Below, one piece after another: positions 37,629 to 47,956 of a stretch of DNA of 64,000 bases (position 1 is its first letter; each line of letters opens with the position of its first letter). Both the position numbers and the translations under genes were made by a program. The notes below the pieces were generated by a model. The model was not told where the DNA came from, made no database searches, and saw only the letters and a list, made by a program, of their open reading frames with translations. The stretch comes from Vibrio jasicida CAIM 1864 = LMG 25398 (GTDB taxonomy: Bacteria; Pseudomonadota; Gammaproteobacteria; Enterobacterales; Vibrionaceae): contig NZ_BAOG01000052.1 in the NCBI RefSeq assembly GCF_000400365.1, positions 1 through 64,000 on the forward strand. The letters run 5' to 3'.

Positions 37629-39167
37629 CTACGATTGCAGCGCAGTGAACTCTGTCAGCAAGCTGTTCAATTCACTCTCAATCTCATCGTTGTAATCACC
37701 AGTTTGGTTGATTTTATCGAGTAGTGGTTGTGCGTTAGTTCGACCAAATGCCATCAGCTCTTCTTCATAACGAGACACTTGATTTAGTGCCACATCATTG
37801 AGGAAACCTTTCTCTGCAGCAAAAATCGCCAACGCTTGCTCTGCGACCGTCATTGGTGCGTATTGTTTTTGCTTCATGAGTTCAGTGACTTTCTCACCGT
37901 GGTCAAGCTGACGACGTGTCGCTTCATCTAGGTCAGAAGAGAACTGAGCAAATGCGGCCAATTCACGGTATTGCGCCAACGCGGTACGAATACCACCCGA
38001 CAGCTTCTTGATCACTTTGGTTTGCGCTGCACCACCTACACGAGATACCGAAATACCTGGATCAACCGCTGGACGTAAGCCTGAGTTGAATAGCTGAGTC
38101 TGTAGGAAGATTTGACCATCAGTAATCGAGATTACGTTGGTTGGTACGAACGCCGATACGTCACCCGCTTGGGTTTCGATGATTGGCAGTGCGGTTAGAG
38201 AACCTGTTTTGCCTTTTACTTCACCGTTAGTGAATCGCTCAACGTATTCTTCGTTAACACGTGCTGCACGTTCTAATAGACGTGAGTGGAGGTAGAAAAC
38301 ATCACCTGGGAAGGCTTCACGACCTGGTGGACGTTTTAGGAGTAGTGAGATTTGACGGTAAGCCACCGCTTGTTTTGATAGATCATCATAGACAATCAGC
38401 GCATCTTCACCACGGTCACGGAAGTATTCGCCCATGGTACAACCTGCGTATGGCGCTAGGTATTGCAGCGCTGCGGCTTCTGATGCTGACGCAACCACAA
38501 CAATGGTGTTCTCTAGTGCTCCGTGTTCTTCTAGCTTGCGAACCACGTTGGCAATGGTCGATGCTTTTTGACCAATTGCGACGTAAATACATTTAACGCC
38601 CAGTTCTTTTTGGTTGATGATGGCATCAATCGCCATTGCGGTTTTACCTGTCTGACGGTCACCGATGATCAACTCACGTTGACCACGACCGATTGGCACC
38701 ATGGAGTCTACCGCTTTGTAACCAGTTTGGATTGGCTGGTCGACAGACTTACGGTCGATTACGCCTGGGGCAATGACTTCCACAGGGTCCATACGTTCAA
38801 ACGATACAGTACCTTTGCCATCAATGGGCTGACCTAGCGTGTTCACTACACGACCTAGCAGACCGTTACCGACTGGCACCTCAAGAATACGACCCGTGCC
38901 TTTTACCTTCATCCCTTCTGACAAGTCCGCATATGGGCCCATCACAACGGCACCAACGGAATGACGCTCTAAGTTCAGTGCCAACGCAAAGCGGTTATCT
39001 GGCAGTTCTAGCATCTCACCTTGCATAACATCCGCAAGGCCGTGAATTGTGATGATACCGTCACTGACAGAGACGATAGTACCTTCATTTCTCGCTTCAC
39101 TTTCGAGGTTGAAGTTATCAATTCGCTCTCTGATTAATTCACTAATTTCATTTGAATTTAATTGCAT
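37629..39167 (-). CDS. atpA: F1Fo ATP synthase alpha subunit
   Basis: The 512-residue protein has the P-loop GDRQTGKT (about residues 169-176), the alpha signature [14 protein letters not shown] and the arginine-finger region in ISVSR. The N-terminal crown domain begins with the b/delta-binding helix [19 protein letters not shown]. It assembles with beta as the alpha3beta3 hexamer. The length (513 in E. coli) is normal. Confidence 0.97.
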   Translation of the reverse strand: MQLNSNEISELIRERIDNFNLESEARNEGTIVSVSDGIITIHGLADVMQGEMLELPDNRFALALNLERHSVGAVVMGPYADLSEGMKVKGTGRILEVPVGNGLLGRVVNTLGQPIDGKGTVSFERMDPVEVIAPGVIDRKSVDQPIQTGYKAVDSMVPIGRGQRELIIGDRQTGKTAMAIDAIINQKELGVKCIYVAIGQKASTIANVVRKLEEHGALENTIVVVASASEAAALQYLAPYAGCTMGEYFRDRGEDALIVYDDLSKQAVAYRQISLLLKRPPGREAFPGDVFYLHSRLLERAARVNEEYVERFTNGEVKGKTGSLTALPIIETQAGDVSAFVPTNVISITDGQIFLQTQLFNSGLRPAVDPGISVSRVGGAAQTKVIKKLSGGIRTALAQYRELAAFAQFSSDLDEATRRQLDHGEKVTELMKQKQYAPMTVAEQALAIFAAEKGFLNDVALNQVSRYEEELMAFGRTNAQPLLDKINQTGDYNDEIESELNSLLTEFTALQS

Positions 39168-39179
39168 TTCTATACCCCG

Positions 39180-39722
39180 TTACACATGTAGGTTGGTCGC
39201 CAATCGGCTGAGATTGGTAAGAACACTGCCGTCATACACGGTCTGTCCTGCTGTGATTACCACACCACCTACAAGGGATGGATCCAGTTGTGTTTCTAAC
39301 GTAATGGCTTTACCGTATTTTTCGGTTAATGCTTGTTTAAGCCTTGCCATTTGTTCCTCATCCAGAGGTTCTGAAGCACGCACTGTTACTGTCATGGTTC
39401 GCTCGTATTCGGCTTTCATTTCAAAGAACTGAACCGCCACTTCTCCCAGCGCTTTTAAACGCTTGCTCTCTTCCATAATGCGAAGAAAGTTCTCGAAACT
39501 TTGATTTAGCCATTCGCCACCAGCGTGAAGAATCAAATCCAGTAATGGCTGTTCCGAGCCTTCTTCACTGAGATCATCCAGAATCAGAAGTGTGTTTGGT
39601 TGTTCCATGATGACTTGAGTAATGGCAAACATCTGTTGCCAGTCATCCAAGCACTCTGCGTCACGAGCGTAATCAAACGCCGCTTTCGCGTAGGGTTGAG
39701 CCACTATTGTCAAATCGGACAT
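39180..39722 (-). CDS. atpH: F1Fo ATP synthase delta subunit (OSCP)
   Basis: The 180-residue protein has the N-terminal helical domain (VAQPYAKAAFDYARDAECLDDWQQM) and the conserved C-terminal TVTVRASEPLDEEQMARLKQALTEKYGKAITLETQLDPSLVGGVVITAG. It connects F1 to the b-subunit stator. It lies 12 bases before atpA and 8 bases after atpF. Confidence 0.96.
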   Translation of the reverse strand: MSDLTIVAQPYAKAAFDYARDAECLDDWQQMFAITQVIMEQPNTLLILDDLSEEGSEQPLLDLILHAGGEWLNQSFENFLRIMEESKRLKALGEVAVQFFEMKAEYERTMTVTVRASEPLDEEQMARLKQALTEKYGKAITLETQLDPSLVGGVVITAGQTVYDGSVLTNLSRLATNLHV

Positions 39723-39730
39723 GTGCCCTC

Positions 39731-40201
39731 CTACATTTCGTTGATGAAGCGGTTCACCAAGTCGCGGTTAGCCGAGCTATCCAGATTGCGATTTATCAGC
39801 TTACTGGCACTCTCAATCACCAGATCCGCCATTTCATCTTTCAGCTCTTGGCGAACTTTGCTGCGCTCGCTTTCCACTTCTGCTTTGCCTTCTGCGACAA
39901 TGCGCGCTTTCTCTTGCTTTGCCAGTTCAACGGCGTCTGCAACCATTTGATCTTGACGTTGCTTACCTTGGTTGATGATGGCCTGAGCTTTAGAGCGAGC
40001 TTCTGTCAGTAGCGCTTCACCATTCGCTTTTGCCAGTTCCAACTCTTTTGCTGCTTTTTCAGTTTGTTCAAGACCTTGAGCAATTTCAGCACGACGCTCA
40101 TCAATCAGTTTTACAAGTGGTGGCCAGACATATTTCATGCAAAGCCAAACGAAAATCACGAAGGAGATCGCCTGACCAAACATTGAGGCATTTAAGTTCA
40201 T
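39731..40201 (-). CDS. atpF: F1Fo ATP synthase b subunit (stator)
   Basis: The 156-residue protein starts MNLNASMFGQAISFVIFVWL, a single membrane helix, followed by MKYVWPPLVKLIDERRAEIAQGLEQTEKAAKELELAKANGEALL, the long dimeric helix that reaches F1. Length is identical to E. coli AtpF (156). Confidence 0.97.
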   Translation of the reverse strand: MNLNASMFGQAISFVIFVWLCMKYVWPPLVKLIDERRAEIAQGLEQTEKAAKELELAKANGEALLTEARSKAQAIINQGKQRQDQMVADAVELAKQEKARIVAEGKAEVESERSKVRQELKDEMADLVIESASKLINRNLDSSANRDLVNRFINEM

Positions 40202-40244
40202 AGCACCCTCTCTTCTATAACGTTATGAAATTGATTAATTCGAA

Positions 40245-40481
40245 TTACGCTACAGCGAAGATGATGTACAAACCGATACCCACACCAATCATTGGCACCG
40301 CGTCCACAAGACCCATCATGATGAAGAACTGAGTACGAAGCATTGGGGTTAAATCAGGTTGACGAGCGACCCCTTCAAGGTATTTACCTGCAAGGTTACC
40401 GATACCCGATGCGGCACCCGCTGCACCAAGACCAATCAGCAATGCACCCGCCACGTAAAGAACTGCGCTAACGATATCCAT
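40245..40481 (-). CDS. atpE: F1Fo ATP synthase c subunit (rotor ring)
   Basis: The 78-residue hairpin has helix 1 ([26 protein letters not shown]), the polar loop [13 protein letters not shown] and helix 2 with the ion carboxylate D60 in [16 protein letters not shown]. The carboxylate is Asp and the Na+-ring residues (Glu plus Ser after it) are absent, so proton coupling is expected. Helix 1 differs from E. coli in [14 protein letters not shown]. Confidence 0.96.
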   Translation of the reverse strand: MDIVSAVLYVAGALLIGLGAAGAASGIGNLAGKYLEGVARQPDLTPMLRTQFFIMMGLVDAVPMIGVGIGLYIIFAVA

Positions 40482-40529
40482 AACAACTCCTAGAATTGAA
40501 TTTTTTAATTAAGAAATAAATTTTTTGAT

Positions 40530-41297
<768 letters not shown>

Positions 41298-41696
41298 TTA
41301 TGCCTTCCTTTCGAAGCGGTCTCTGAACAGCGGCGTTAAGAAGTGACCAAACATCGTCACACAAAAGCCTATCAGGACCACGATGTTGCGAAGAGCCATA
41401 AATCGAAACGTCAAAACAAACATTACAATGGTGTAGATGACTTTGATATTTCGACTCAGATGCATGAGGTCACGCAAACTCTCTTCTGGTTTCACCCTAG
41501 ATTTAATGGACGCGAATACCATGCCGAACAGAGATGGTAGAATCGCGATGAGCACCCCAGTAATCGCTGACTCAGCACTTAGAGATCCACTTCGCATGTA
41601 TTCATACGCGATGAATACCAGACCCAAAGTTGCTTGAGCAATAAGAATCCTTTTACCAGCTACCAATATTGGATCGTCGTGAATATTAGCTTCCAT
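41298..41696 (-). CDS. atpI: ATP synthase accessory protein AtpI
   Basis: The 132-residue protein has four membrane helices (about residues 17-35, 43-62, 85-103 and 105-123) and sits at the first position of the operon, as in other proteobacteria where AtpI assists c-ring assembly. Sequence conservation in AtpI is low, so the assignment rests mostly on position, size and topology. Confidence 0.85.
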   Translation of the reverse strand: MEANIHDDPILVAGKRILIAQATLGLVFIAYEYMRSGSLSAESAITGVLIAILPSLFGMVFASIKSRVKPEESLRDLMHLSRNIKVIYTIVMFVLTFRFMALRNIVVLIGFCVTMFGHFLTPLFRDRFERKA

Positions 41697-42263
41697 AAAT
41701 CACCCTTTAAAATAATTTCGAATTAAACTTCTGATAATTAAACTTCACAAAATACATCAGCCAAGTGACTACAAATTATATTCTGATAAAACCTACTCAC
41801 AGAATTAATTTAACCTGATAATTATTGTTCACATATTAATAAATCAAAACGGAACCACTCCGTATTTCCGTTTCCCAAGAAATATACACCGATAATTTTA
41901 ATAATCTGAATCGAAAAACTTGCAAATTATCATTCCATTTTTGAAGTGTTATTTTATTTGAACATTCCAAAAATGAAATATACATTGATTAAGCCGTCTT
42001 TATCAGGGTTAAGACGAAAAGCTTGTCACATGGAAGTGACACTCCATCACGAAAGGAGTTAAAGTGATTTATAGGTTATATAATTTTAAAATATACCGAC
42101 ATTAATATATAGCCTACTAATAAACCTGTTTAATATTGCAATGAAATAGCTTTTAAATAGAAACTTAAAAGATAAGAATTAAATATATGTGAAATATATT
42201 ATTTCTTTGCGTCATTTGTAGCACGTTAAAATAGACATTTCATGTACTTATTGCGATTAAAAA
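41697..42263. promoter_or_regulatory. Very AT-rich upstream region of the atp operon
   Basis: 567 bases with unusually low GC content, presumably holding the atpI promoter on the minus strand. On the plus strand AAAGGAG at 42053-42059 precedes a 13-codon GTG frame (42064-42105), and a 29-codon frame begins at 41973; both are weak gene candidates. No other structure is evident. Confidence 0.45.
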
Positions 42264-42298
42264 GAACAAAAAAAGGACGCTGAATCAGCGTCCTTTTT
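42264..42298. terminator. Bidirectional terminator after the Bat operon
   Basis: GGACGCTG and CAGCGTCC form an 8-bp stem around AAT, with A-rich sequence on the left and TTTTT on the right. On the minus strand it ends the Bat operon. Confidence 0.9.
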
Positions 42299-42303
42299 CG
42301 TTT

Positions 42304-43611
42304 TTATTTCTTATTACTTGTCTGCTTATCGAGTTGCGGCAAAGCCTTTGGTATCGCCCACTTGAGGCGTTTTGGCTTCAGCGCTTGTATCCCTTTCCAA
42401 AGCGCATTCATCAAGCTTGCATCCTCCTGCCCCTCTTGTAGGCGCTGTGAACGCTTCTGCCAAACGTCAGTGTCACTGGCTTTACTCATTTCAAGACCAC
42501 CTGTGTTGCTTCTCAGCTGCTTATACAAGCTTGCTCGAGCAGCGCCCCATCGATTCGCTTTCACCATTCGTCTGAACACCAACCATGGCGGCGTAGGACG
42601 AGAACGATAATAACGGTGAATGCTCAAGGCGGCGATAACGAGAACAAATAGCGTCACTGCGCTGCCAATCAACCACCCAGAATAAGCTCTAACAAAGGAT
42701 TTGAATGTATGCTTGGCTTTGAAGGTCTTACCCTCAATCACCACCGTTTCCAGCGCTTTACTCTTGCTATTCCACCATTGGAACTTGTGTTCAGGCAAGG
42801 TGAACTCACCGCCCTGTTGGATCACATATACGCTTTCTTCGATACGACTCGATTGGTAATCGCCACGCGTTTGCTTATCGTCTAAGCGGTTTGGTTGAGG
42901 GTATGCTTGATAGCTGGCAGTAGAATCATTGGATAACAAGTCTGGAAGCAATACTGACAAACTGTCTTGTGCATTGATCGTTATGGTGCGAGTGATTGCA
43001 TCACCGACTTTCAGCTCATCGTTAGACGTTGTCCATTTCTGATCCACACTCACCTTAGTCGCGGTAAACCATGCAGAGTCATCACTGAGCAATCCAGAAG
43101 GCATAGACGCTTCAAACTTAATTGGCTGCGTATAAAGCGTACCAGCGACCTTCGAACCATCAGGCGCAGAGACTTGCACACCAACGGCGACCGGTGGAGT
43201 TACAAATTGTCCCGAGGCTTGCGGATACAAGGTTATTTCCCAACGCTGACGAGACCACGTTTGCCCCCCTTTGCGCTCGGTATAGTTGGTTGCTAATTGG
43301 TTACGCTGCTTTGCAATCACGTTAGGGATTTCTACGCTACCAATGCGTGTACCACCTGTGAACCAACGAGGCGTTGCGACTTCGATGTACAAAATCACCT
43401 GCTCATTCACACTGAACTTAGGTGCTTCCTTCGTATCGGCCCCTGCTCCCTGCTTACCAACCCATGCTAACAATTCAACATTATCACTGCGCTGCAAGTC
43501 TTGAATGTCTTGTGCGTTCGCCAAACCAGTAAAAAACAAAGTAAACACCATCAAGATAGTGCTTAAACGCCCAACCACGGAGTCAGCACCAAGTTTGAAT
43601 GCATTCATCAT
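42304..43611 (-). CDS. batD: BatD-family membrane protein
   Basis: The 435-residue protein has a signal peptide (STILMVFTLFFTGLANAQ), a large periplasmic beta-rich part (about residues 40-310) with two Ig-like domains, one membrane helix (about 321-341) and a cytoplasmic tail (RYYRSRPTPPWLVFRRMVKANRWG). This is the BatD pattern; Bat proteins accompany MoxR AAA+ ATPases and have been linked to oxygen tolerance and envelope stress. It overlaps the preceding gene by four bases (ATGA), so it is translated from the same message. Confidence 0.85.
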   Translation of the reverse strand: MMNAFKLGADSVVGRLSTILMVFTLFFTGLANAQDIQDLQRSDNVELLAWVGKQGAGADTKEAPKFSVNEQVILYIEVATPRWFTGGTRIGSVEIPNVIAKQRNQLATNYTERKGGQTWSRQRWEITLYPQASGQFVTPPVAVGVQVSAPDGSKVAGTLYTQPIKFEASMPSGLLSDDSAWFTATKVSVDQKWTTSNDELKVGDAITRTITINAQDSLSVLLPDLLSNDSTASYQAYPQPNRLDDKQTRGDYQSSRIEESVYVIQQGGEFTLPEHKFQWWNSKSKALETVVIEGKTFKAKHTFKSFVRAYSGWLIGSAVTLFVLVIAALSIHRYYRSRPTPPWLVFRRMVKANRWGAARASLYKQLRSNTGGLEMSKASDTDVWQKRSQRLQEGQEDASLMNALWKGIQALKPKRLKWAIPKALPQLDKQTSNKK

Positions 43612-45353
43612 TGTGCTTGCTCCTCTTCTTGTTGTCGTTGCGGTTGTGGCTGCGTTTTCACGGGCTCACGCAGTTGAATTTGGAATTTAGCGCGCAAGAA
43701 GTACTTAGGATCGGCCTCTACACGTTTTAACCACTTATCCGCCAGTTCTTGGCTACCAAGGATTTCGTTCGCATTGAGTTTCTCTTTCAGCATTAATTCA
43801 GCCGCGGTTTTTTCGTCTGCCCCATCTGCCGTTTGTGGGTTGTCACCCAGTTCAAACGACTCTTCGGGTCCGTCTGTTGTCCCCGCTTGGCTTTCACTGG
43901 TGCGATTAATCTCTTCGACAATGCCACCAATGACTTTTAGGTTGTGCTCGACGTCTGGTCGCAATTGCTCACTCAAGGTGTCTTTGTCTGCCAGTGTTTG
44001 CAACAAATTACGCGCGGCCAAGTACTCACGTTGACGTGCCAACGCACTCGCAGCATTGTACAAGCCATAGTCTTTTACCGCATCTGATGGATCGTTTTGC
44101 ATCTCCAAGAAAGCGGTATGAGCCAGTTTGTATTCGCCTGCGTAATAATAAGCTGTTCCTTTACGCAACGGATCCGTAAAGTGCTTTGCTGCCTCAAGGT
44201 ATTCGTTTTTGTTGAACAAACGCTGTCCTTGCTGATTTGGGGTGAGCCATAAATCCCACCACCATTGAGACGCTTTATCCCAGACGGTTACCTCTTGCAC
44301 CACTTCAGGCTTATCCGCTTTGAGCGAGACCGTTTCCGCCATAGCTTTTGGCGTCATAAACAAAGACGTTGACACCATCGCCACCACACACCATTGCACT
44401 AGCCAGCCTTTGCGGAACCAAAGCATCATAATGAGCGCAATTGGGAACAACAGTTGATAGCCCATGTCTTTCCAAGGCATGGATGATTCGCCATTGAGTT
44501 GCATGTTTCGCTCAACAAAACGATTCAGCTTCTCAATGTCGCTGTTGTCGACCGTCACTTCCACAAGGCGCCCACCAGTCGCGCTGGCAAGATTATTCAA
44601 CGAGTCCAAATCGACCGGGTTGTTAGAAACAATGTCCGAGTTACCCGCAGCCAAGATAAGCAATTGATAAGGCTTGTCGGCAAAGTAGTTTTTGTAAGCG
44701 GTAATGGTTGCAGGGTTCACGCCATCCGTAACCAACAGAACCGTAGAACCCGGTTGGCCTTGTAATTGTTGGTCAATCAAAGGTAACGCCGTTTCAGCAA
44801 GTTTACCTTCAACCGGCATGATTTCTGGCGTTATCGCCGCTAGAAACGGTTCGAATACTTTGCTGTCCTGCGTCACAGGCATTGCGACATGAGCAGAACC
44901 CGCATACACAACCAACCCAGTGCTGCCACCTTTTCGTGCGGCCAAGAGGTCACGGATCTTTTGCTTAGAACGTTCCAAACGGCTTGGCGGAAGGTCTTTT
45001 TGCAACATTGAATCGTTGTTGTCCAACACCACCAGCATGGAAGCTTTATCTTCACCAAAAGGAGAAGCTTGGCGCTCCCAAGAAGGTCCGGCACAGATGA
45101 TGATGGCAATCGCTACTATCACCATAAGCAGCTTAAGTGGCAGTTGTTTTCGCCAACCATAGTCGCCAATCGTTAGTGCTTTACGTAAATGCTCAGGAAG
45201 AATGTCTTTCCAACTTGGTTTGGCTTCTTCTCGCCACCTTAACCAAAGCAAAAGAAACATCGGGATGAACGCCAATAGCCACATTGGACGAATGAAATGG
45301 AACTGTGTGACAAACTGTTCTAACCCCATGCTAGAGAAAGGAGAATCAAACAT
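43608..45353 (-). CDS. BatB/BatC fusion: von Willebrand A domain plus TPR
   Basis: The 581-residue protein has an N-terminal membrane helix pair (about 20-75), a VWA domain (about 90-290), another membrane helix near 300-325 and a C-terminal TPR segment (QQGQRLFNKNEYLEAAKHF; GTAYYYAGEYKLAHTAF) followed by a Gln/Glu-rich tail. In most BatB proteins the metal-ion site reads DxSxS; here it reads LDNNDSM, with Asn in place of the first Ser. The second part corresponds to separate BatC in other bacteria. Eight bases overlap with batA. Confidence 0.87.
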   Translation of the reverse strand: MFDSPFSSMGLEQFVTQFHFIRPMWLLAFIPMFLLLWLRWREEAKPSWKDILPEHLRKALTIGDYGWRKQLPLKLLMVIVAIAIIICAGPSWERQASPFGEDKASMLVVLDNNDSMLQKDLPPSRLERSKQKIRDLLAARKGGSTGLVVYAGSAHVAMPVTQDSKVFEPFLAAITPEIMPVEGKLAETALPLIDQQLQGQPGSTVLLVTDGVNPATITAYKNYFADKPYQLLILAAGNSDIVSNNPVDLDSLNNLASATGGRLVEVTVDNSDIEKLNRFVERNMQLNGESSMPWKDMGYQLLFPIALIMMLWFRKGWLVQWCVVAMVSTSLFMTPKAMAETVSLKADKPEVVQEVTVWDKASQWWWDLWLTPNQQGQRLFNKNEYLEAAKHFTDPLRKGTAYYYAGEYKLAHTAFLEMQNDPSDAVKDYGLYNAASALARQREYLAARNLLQTLADKDTLSEQLRPDVEHNLKVIGGIVEEINRTSESQAGTTDGPEESFELGDNPQTADGADEKTAAELMLKEKLNANEILGSQELADKWLKRVEADPKYFLRAKFQIQLREPVKTQPQPQRQQEEEQAQ

Positions 45354-46437
45354 GGCGATCTCCTTCTACGTTGTCTGCTTGTGCAGAAGCTTCACTGGTC
45401 ACTGATAGTCGACGACGCTTAAATGTTGCCAACGAGAACGCAGTTAAATACATCGCAACCACCAAAGCCATTAAGTAATGATGCAAGCTTTGCTTGGGCC
45501 GGTAAGTGGTACTTTCATAAAGCTGTGGCTCTAACTTACCAATCTCATCATAGGCTTTAGCAAGTTCGTCACGGTTGAGCGCTTCAAACGCCTTACCACC
45601 GGATTCTTTGGCAATACGTTTGATCGTATTCATAGCTAGTGCAGTTTCACCCACGGTTTGTGGATCACCCATGGCAATCACGTGGATACGTACATCTTTG
45701 GCTTTCGCGACTTTCGCCGCATCAATCGGCTCAACGAAGCTTCCTGTATCATTACCATCTGTCAGAACAATGGCGACTTTCTCTTTGTTCTCTTCTACGT
45801 CGGTACGCGACTTTTCACTTTGCTCAAACACCTTAATCGCCAAGCCAATTGCATCACCTAAGTGAGTACTTTGCCCAGCCATCGCCACATCCGTTTGGTT
45901 AAGCAATTCTAACCACACTTTTTGATCGGGCGTGAAAGGGGTTTGAACAAATGCCGCATCGCCAAACAAGATTAACCCTAAGCGGTCGCCTTTGCGCGTT
46001 TTGGCAAAGTCACTCAATACTTCTTTGGCTGCATCGAGACGAGAGATCTTTTCACCGGTTTTGGATGTGAAGTCCCGCTCTGCCATTGAGCCAGACAAAT
46101 CGACGACGACCATAACATCGCGGCCTAAGCTTTCACGCACCTGTGGCTCGCCAAGTACTGTCGGCTTTGCCATTGCGGTCACGACCAAAAGCCAAGAGAT
46201 GATGAGCGTTGCGCGCTGCCACCAGTTCGGAGTGAGTTGGCTTGCGCCTTCTGACGGCGTTTCACCAATCGCATCCACAAGCTGACTAAAGAACGGCACT
46301 TTGATGGCCATTTGTTTGGTGCGGTAAGCTGGGACGAGGAAATACACTACCAAAGGCAGCGGCAAGATGATGAACCAAAGCGGATGCTCAAACTCAAAAC
46401 TGCTCATGCCAAGCCATGAAGCAAGAAGATCACCCAT
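45346..46437 (-). CDS. batA: BatA-like von Willebrand A domain membrane protein
   Basis: The 363-residue protein has two N-terminal membrane helices, a VWA domain with an intact MIDAS (VVDLSGSM, DxSxS) and LTDGNDTG, and a C-terminal membrane helix (about 325-345). VWA proteins of the Bat group bind partners in a metal-dependent way and work with MoxR ATPases. It overlaps the DUF4381 gene by eight bases. Confidence 0.9.
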   Translation of the reverse strand: MGDLLASWLGMSSFEFEHPLWFIILPLPLVVYFLVPAYRTKQMAIKVPFFSQLVDAIGETPSEGASQLTPNWWQRATLIISWLLVVTAMAKPTVLGEPQVRESLGRDVMVVVDLSGSMAERDFTSKTGEKISRLDAAKEVLSDFAKTRKGDRLGLILFGDAAFVQTPFTPDQKVWLELLNQTDVAMAGQSTHLGDAIGLAIKVFEQSEKSRTDVEENKEKVAIVLTDGNDTGSFVEPIDAAKVAKAKDVRIHVIAMGDPQTVGETALAMNTIKRIAKESGGKAFEALNRDELAKAYDEIGKLEPQLYESTTYRPKQSLHHYLMALVVAMYLTAFSLATFKRRRLSVTSEASAQADNVEGDRHV

Positions 46438-46981
46438 GGCGACCTCCTTTTAATGCACGCGCTTTGTAGGCAAGCGTGCGCTTTTCAATGTTGTGAGCGT
46501 TCTCATCGTGCTCTTTCACCCACTCAGTTGCACGTTCAAAAAGTTGTAAACGCTCTGTGTTTTCCAGTTCAACACTTGGGTCAACGATACTTTGCAGCCA
46601 TCGCTTAGATACTTCATCATCAAACAATTTGTGCTTGGGGTTAAGCTCATCTAACTTGCGCAGGAACGCGGTATCAAACAAGCGAGCATGAGAGCTATCA
46701 AGATGGATTAAGACGATTTTCAGAATCGAGAACAGCGCTTTCGGCATGCTGGCGTCATCTGGTGTTAAACGAGAAATCGCTTCAATAGCTTCTTTACGGT
46801 AACGGTTATCCCACCAGTGGTGTGCCAGTCGGTAGCCGACATACATGAGTACAATCGCACCCACAATTGCAAGGATCTTCCAACCAATGGTTTGTGGCAC
46901 CCAGCTTACGCTTTCTGGCACCGCGACGTCATGCAGCTCACGCAGAATATACGTGCTTGGAGGCGTGTGTAAGTCTGTCAT
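46430..46981 (-). CDS. DUF4381 membrane protein of the MoxR/Bat operon
   Basis: The 183-residue protein has a single membrane helix (IGWKILAIVGAIVLMYVGYRLA, about residues 27-48) flanked by the N-terminal LRELHDVAVPESVSWVPQT, a DUF4381 hallmark, and a cytoplasmic helical C-terminus. Its start codon directly follows the stop of the DUF58 gene. Function is not known; the gene is a fixed member of gammaproteobacterial MoxR-Bat operons. Confidence 0.85.
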   Translation of the reverse strand: MTDLHTPPSTYILRELHDVAVPESVSWVPQTIGWKILAIVGAIVLMYVGYRLAHHWWDNRYRKEAIEAISRLTPDDASMPKALFSILKIVLIHLDSSHARLFDTAFLRKLDELNPKHKLFDDEVSKRWLQSIVDPSVELENTERLQLFERATEWVKEHDENAHNIEKRTLAYKARALKGGRHG

Positions 46982-47944
46982 TTATCGGCCTCCAACGAGT
47001 TTTTGGAATTGAGTAATGTGGTCACCTGTTGTGTCGACTTCGATATGAGGCAGCTTTTTGATTGCCATGAGTTGCGCCAGTGATTGACGTTTTAACTGCG
47101 CTTTCTCAACCAAACTGGCACTGGCGGCATCGACTTTGGCTTTGCTGTCTAAGTTGAGCTGGTAACGACCATCACCAATCACCCATTTCACTTTCGCCAA
47201 ATTTTGCGGAAGCGACTGCTCTAGAGGATCGCTTACCATCACCGCTAACACGTCATTATGCTGTTGAAGCTGCTTAAGGTGATCAAGGTGGTGCTCTTCG
47301 CAATCGCGCCAATCACTGATGAAAATCAGCGTGGATTGTTTTAGCTTCATCCGTTTAATGAGCTCAATCCATTTACTGAACGTCACTTTGTCTGAATCTA
47401 ACGAGTCCACATTTAAGCGCTGGTTGGCCTGAGAGAGTCGCTTCAGTTGAGCGAGCAAATCGTTTTGCGAACGCTGGGCTTTGCTGTGGTATAGAGCAGA
47501 GTCAGAGGCGATAACAAATCCGACTCGGTCACCGTCTTTCAATACTCGCCAACCACACATAGCCGCGACCTCAGCAGCGACTACAGATTTCATGACCTCG
47601 GTAGAGGCAAAAAACATCGCACTGCGCTGATCAACACAAACAATCACATTGCGGTCTTTTTCTTCGGTGTAACTGCGCACATGAGGCTTGCCCGTGCGCA
47701 TAGTGACTTTCCAATCTAGGTTTCGGATGTCGTCCCCTAGCTGGTAGTGACGCAGTTCTTCAAAGTTCAAACCACGTCCGCGGAATAATGAGTTATGACG
47801 ACCAGAAAGCACACTGCCCGCTTTCAAGTGAGGCAGCAGGCTGAAGGATTCGGCTTGCGCTTGTAAACGTACTAAGCGTGAGTAATCGCAATACAAGCGA
47901 GGATCGAGCCCTTGGGATTGAGGAGCAAGCGTTGGCTTTGCCAT
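46982..47944 (-). CDS. DUF58 domain protein of the MoxR/Bat operon
   Basis: The 320-residue protein contains the DUF58 core: GSVLSGRHNSLFRGRGLNFEELRHYQLGDDIRNLDWKVTMRTGKPHVRSYTEEKDRNVIVCVD. The C-terminal part looks like a degenerate VWA fold (LIFISDWRDCEEHHLDHLKQL). It lies between moxR (12-base gap) and the DUF4381 gene. Its biochemical role is not established. Confidence 0.9.
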   Translation of the reverse strand: MAKPTLAPQSQGLDPRLYCDYSRLVRLQAQAESFSLLPHLKAGSVLSGRHNSLFRGRGLNFEELRHYQLGDDIRNLDWKVTMRTGKPHVRSYTEEKDRNVIVCVDQRSAMFFASTEVMKSVVAAEVAAMCGWRVLKDGDRVGFVIASDSALYHSKAQRSQNDLLAQLKRLSQANQRLNVDSLDSDKVTFSKWIELIKRMKLKQSTLIFISDWRDCEEHHLDHLKQLQQHNDVLAVMVSDPLEQSLPQNLAKVKWVIGDGRYQLNLDSKAKVDAASASLVEKAQLKRQSLAQLMAIKKLPHIEVDTTGDHITQFQKLVGGR

Positions 47945-47956
47945 AGTCCCTCCTGC

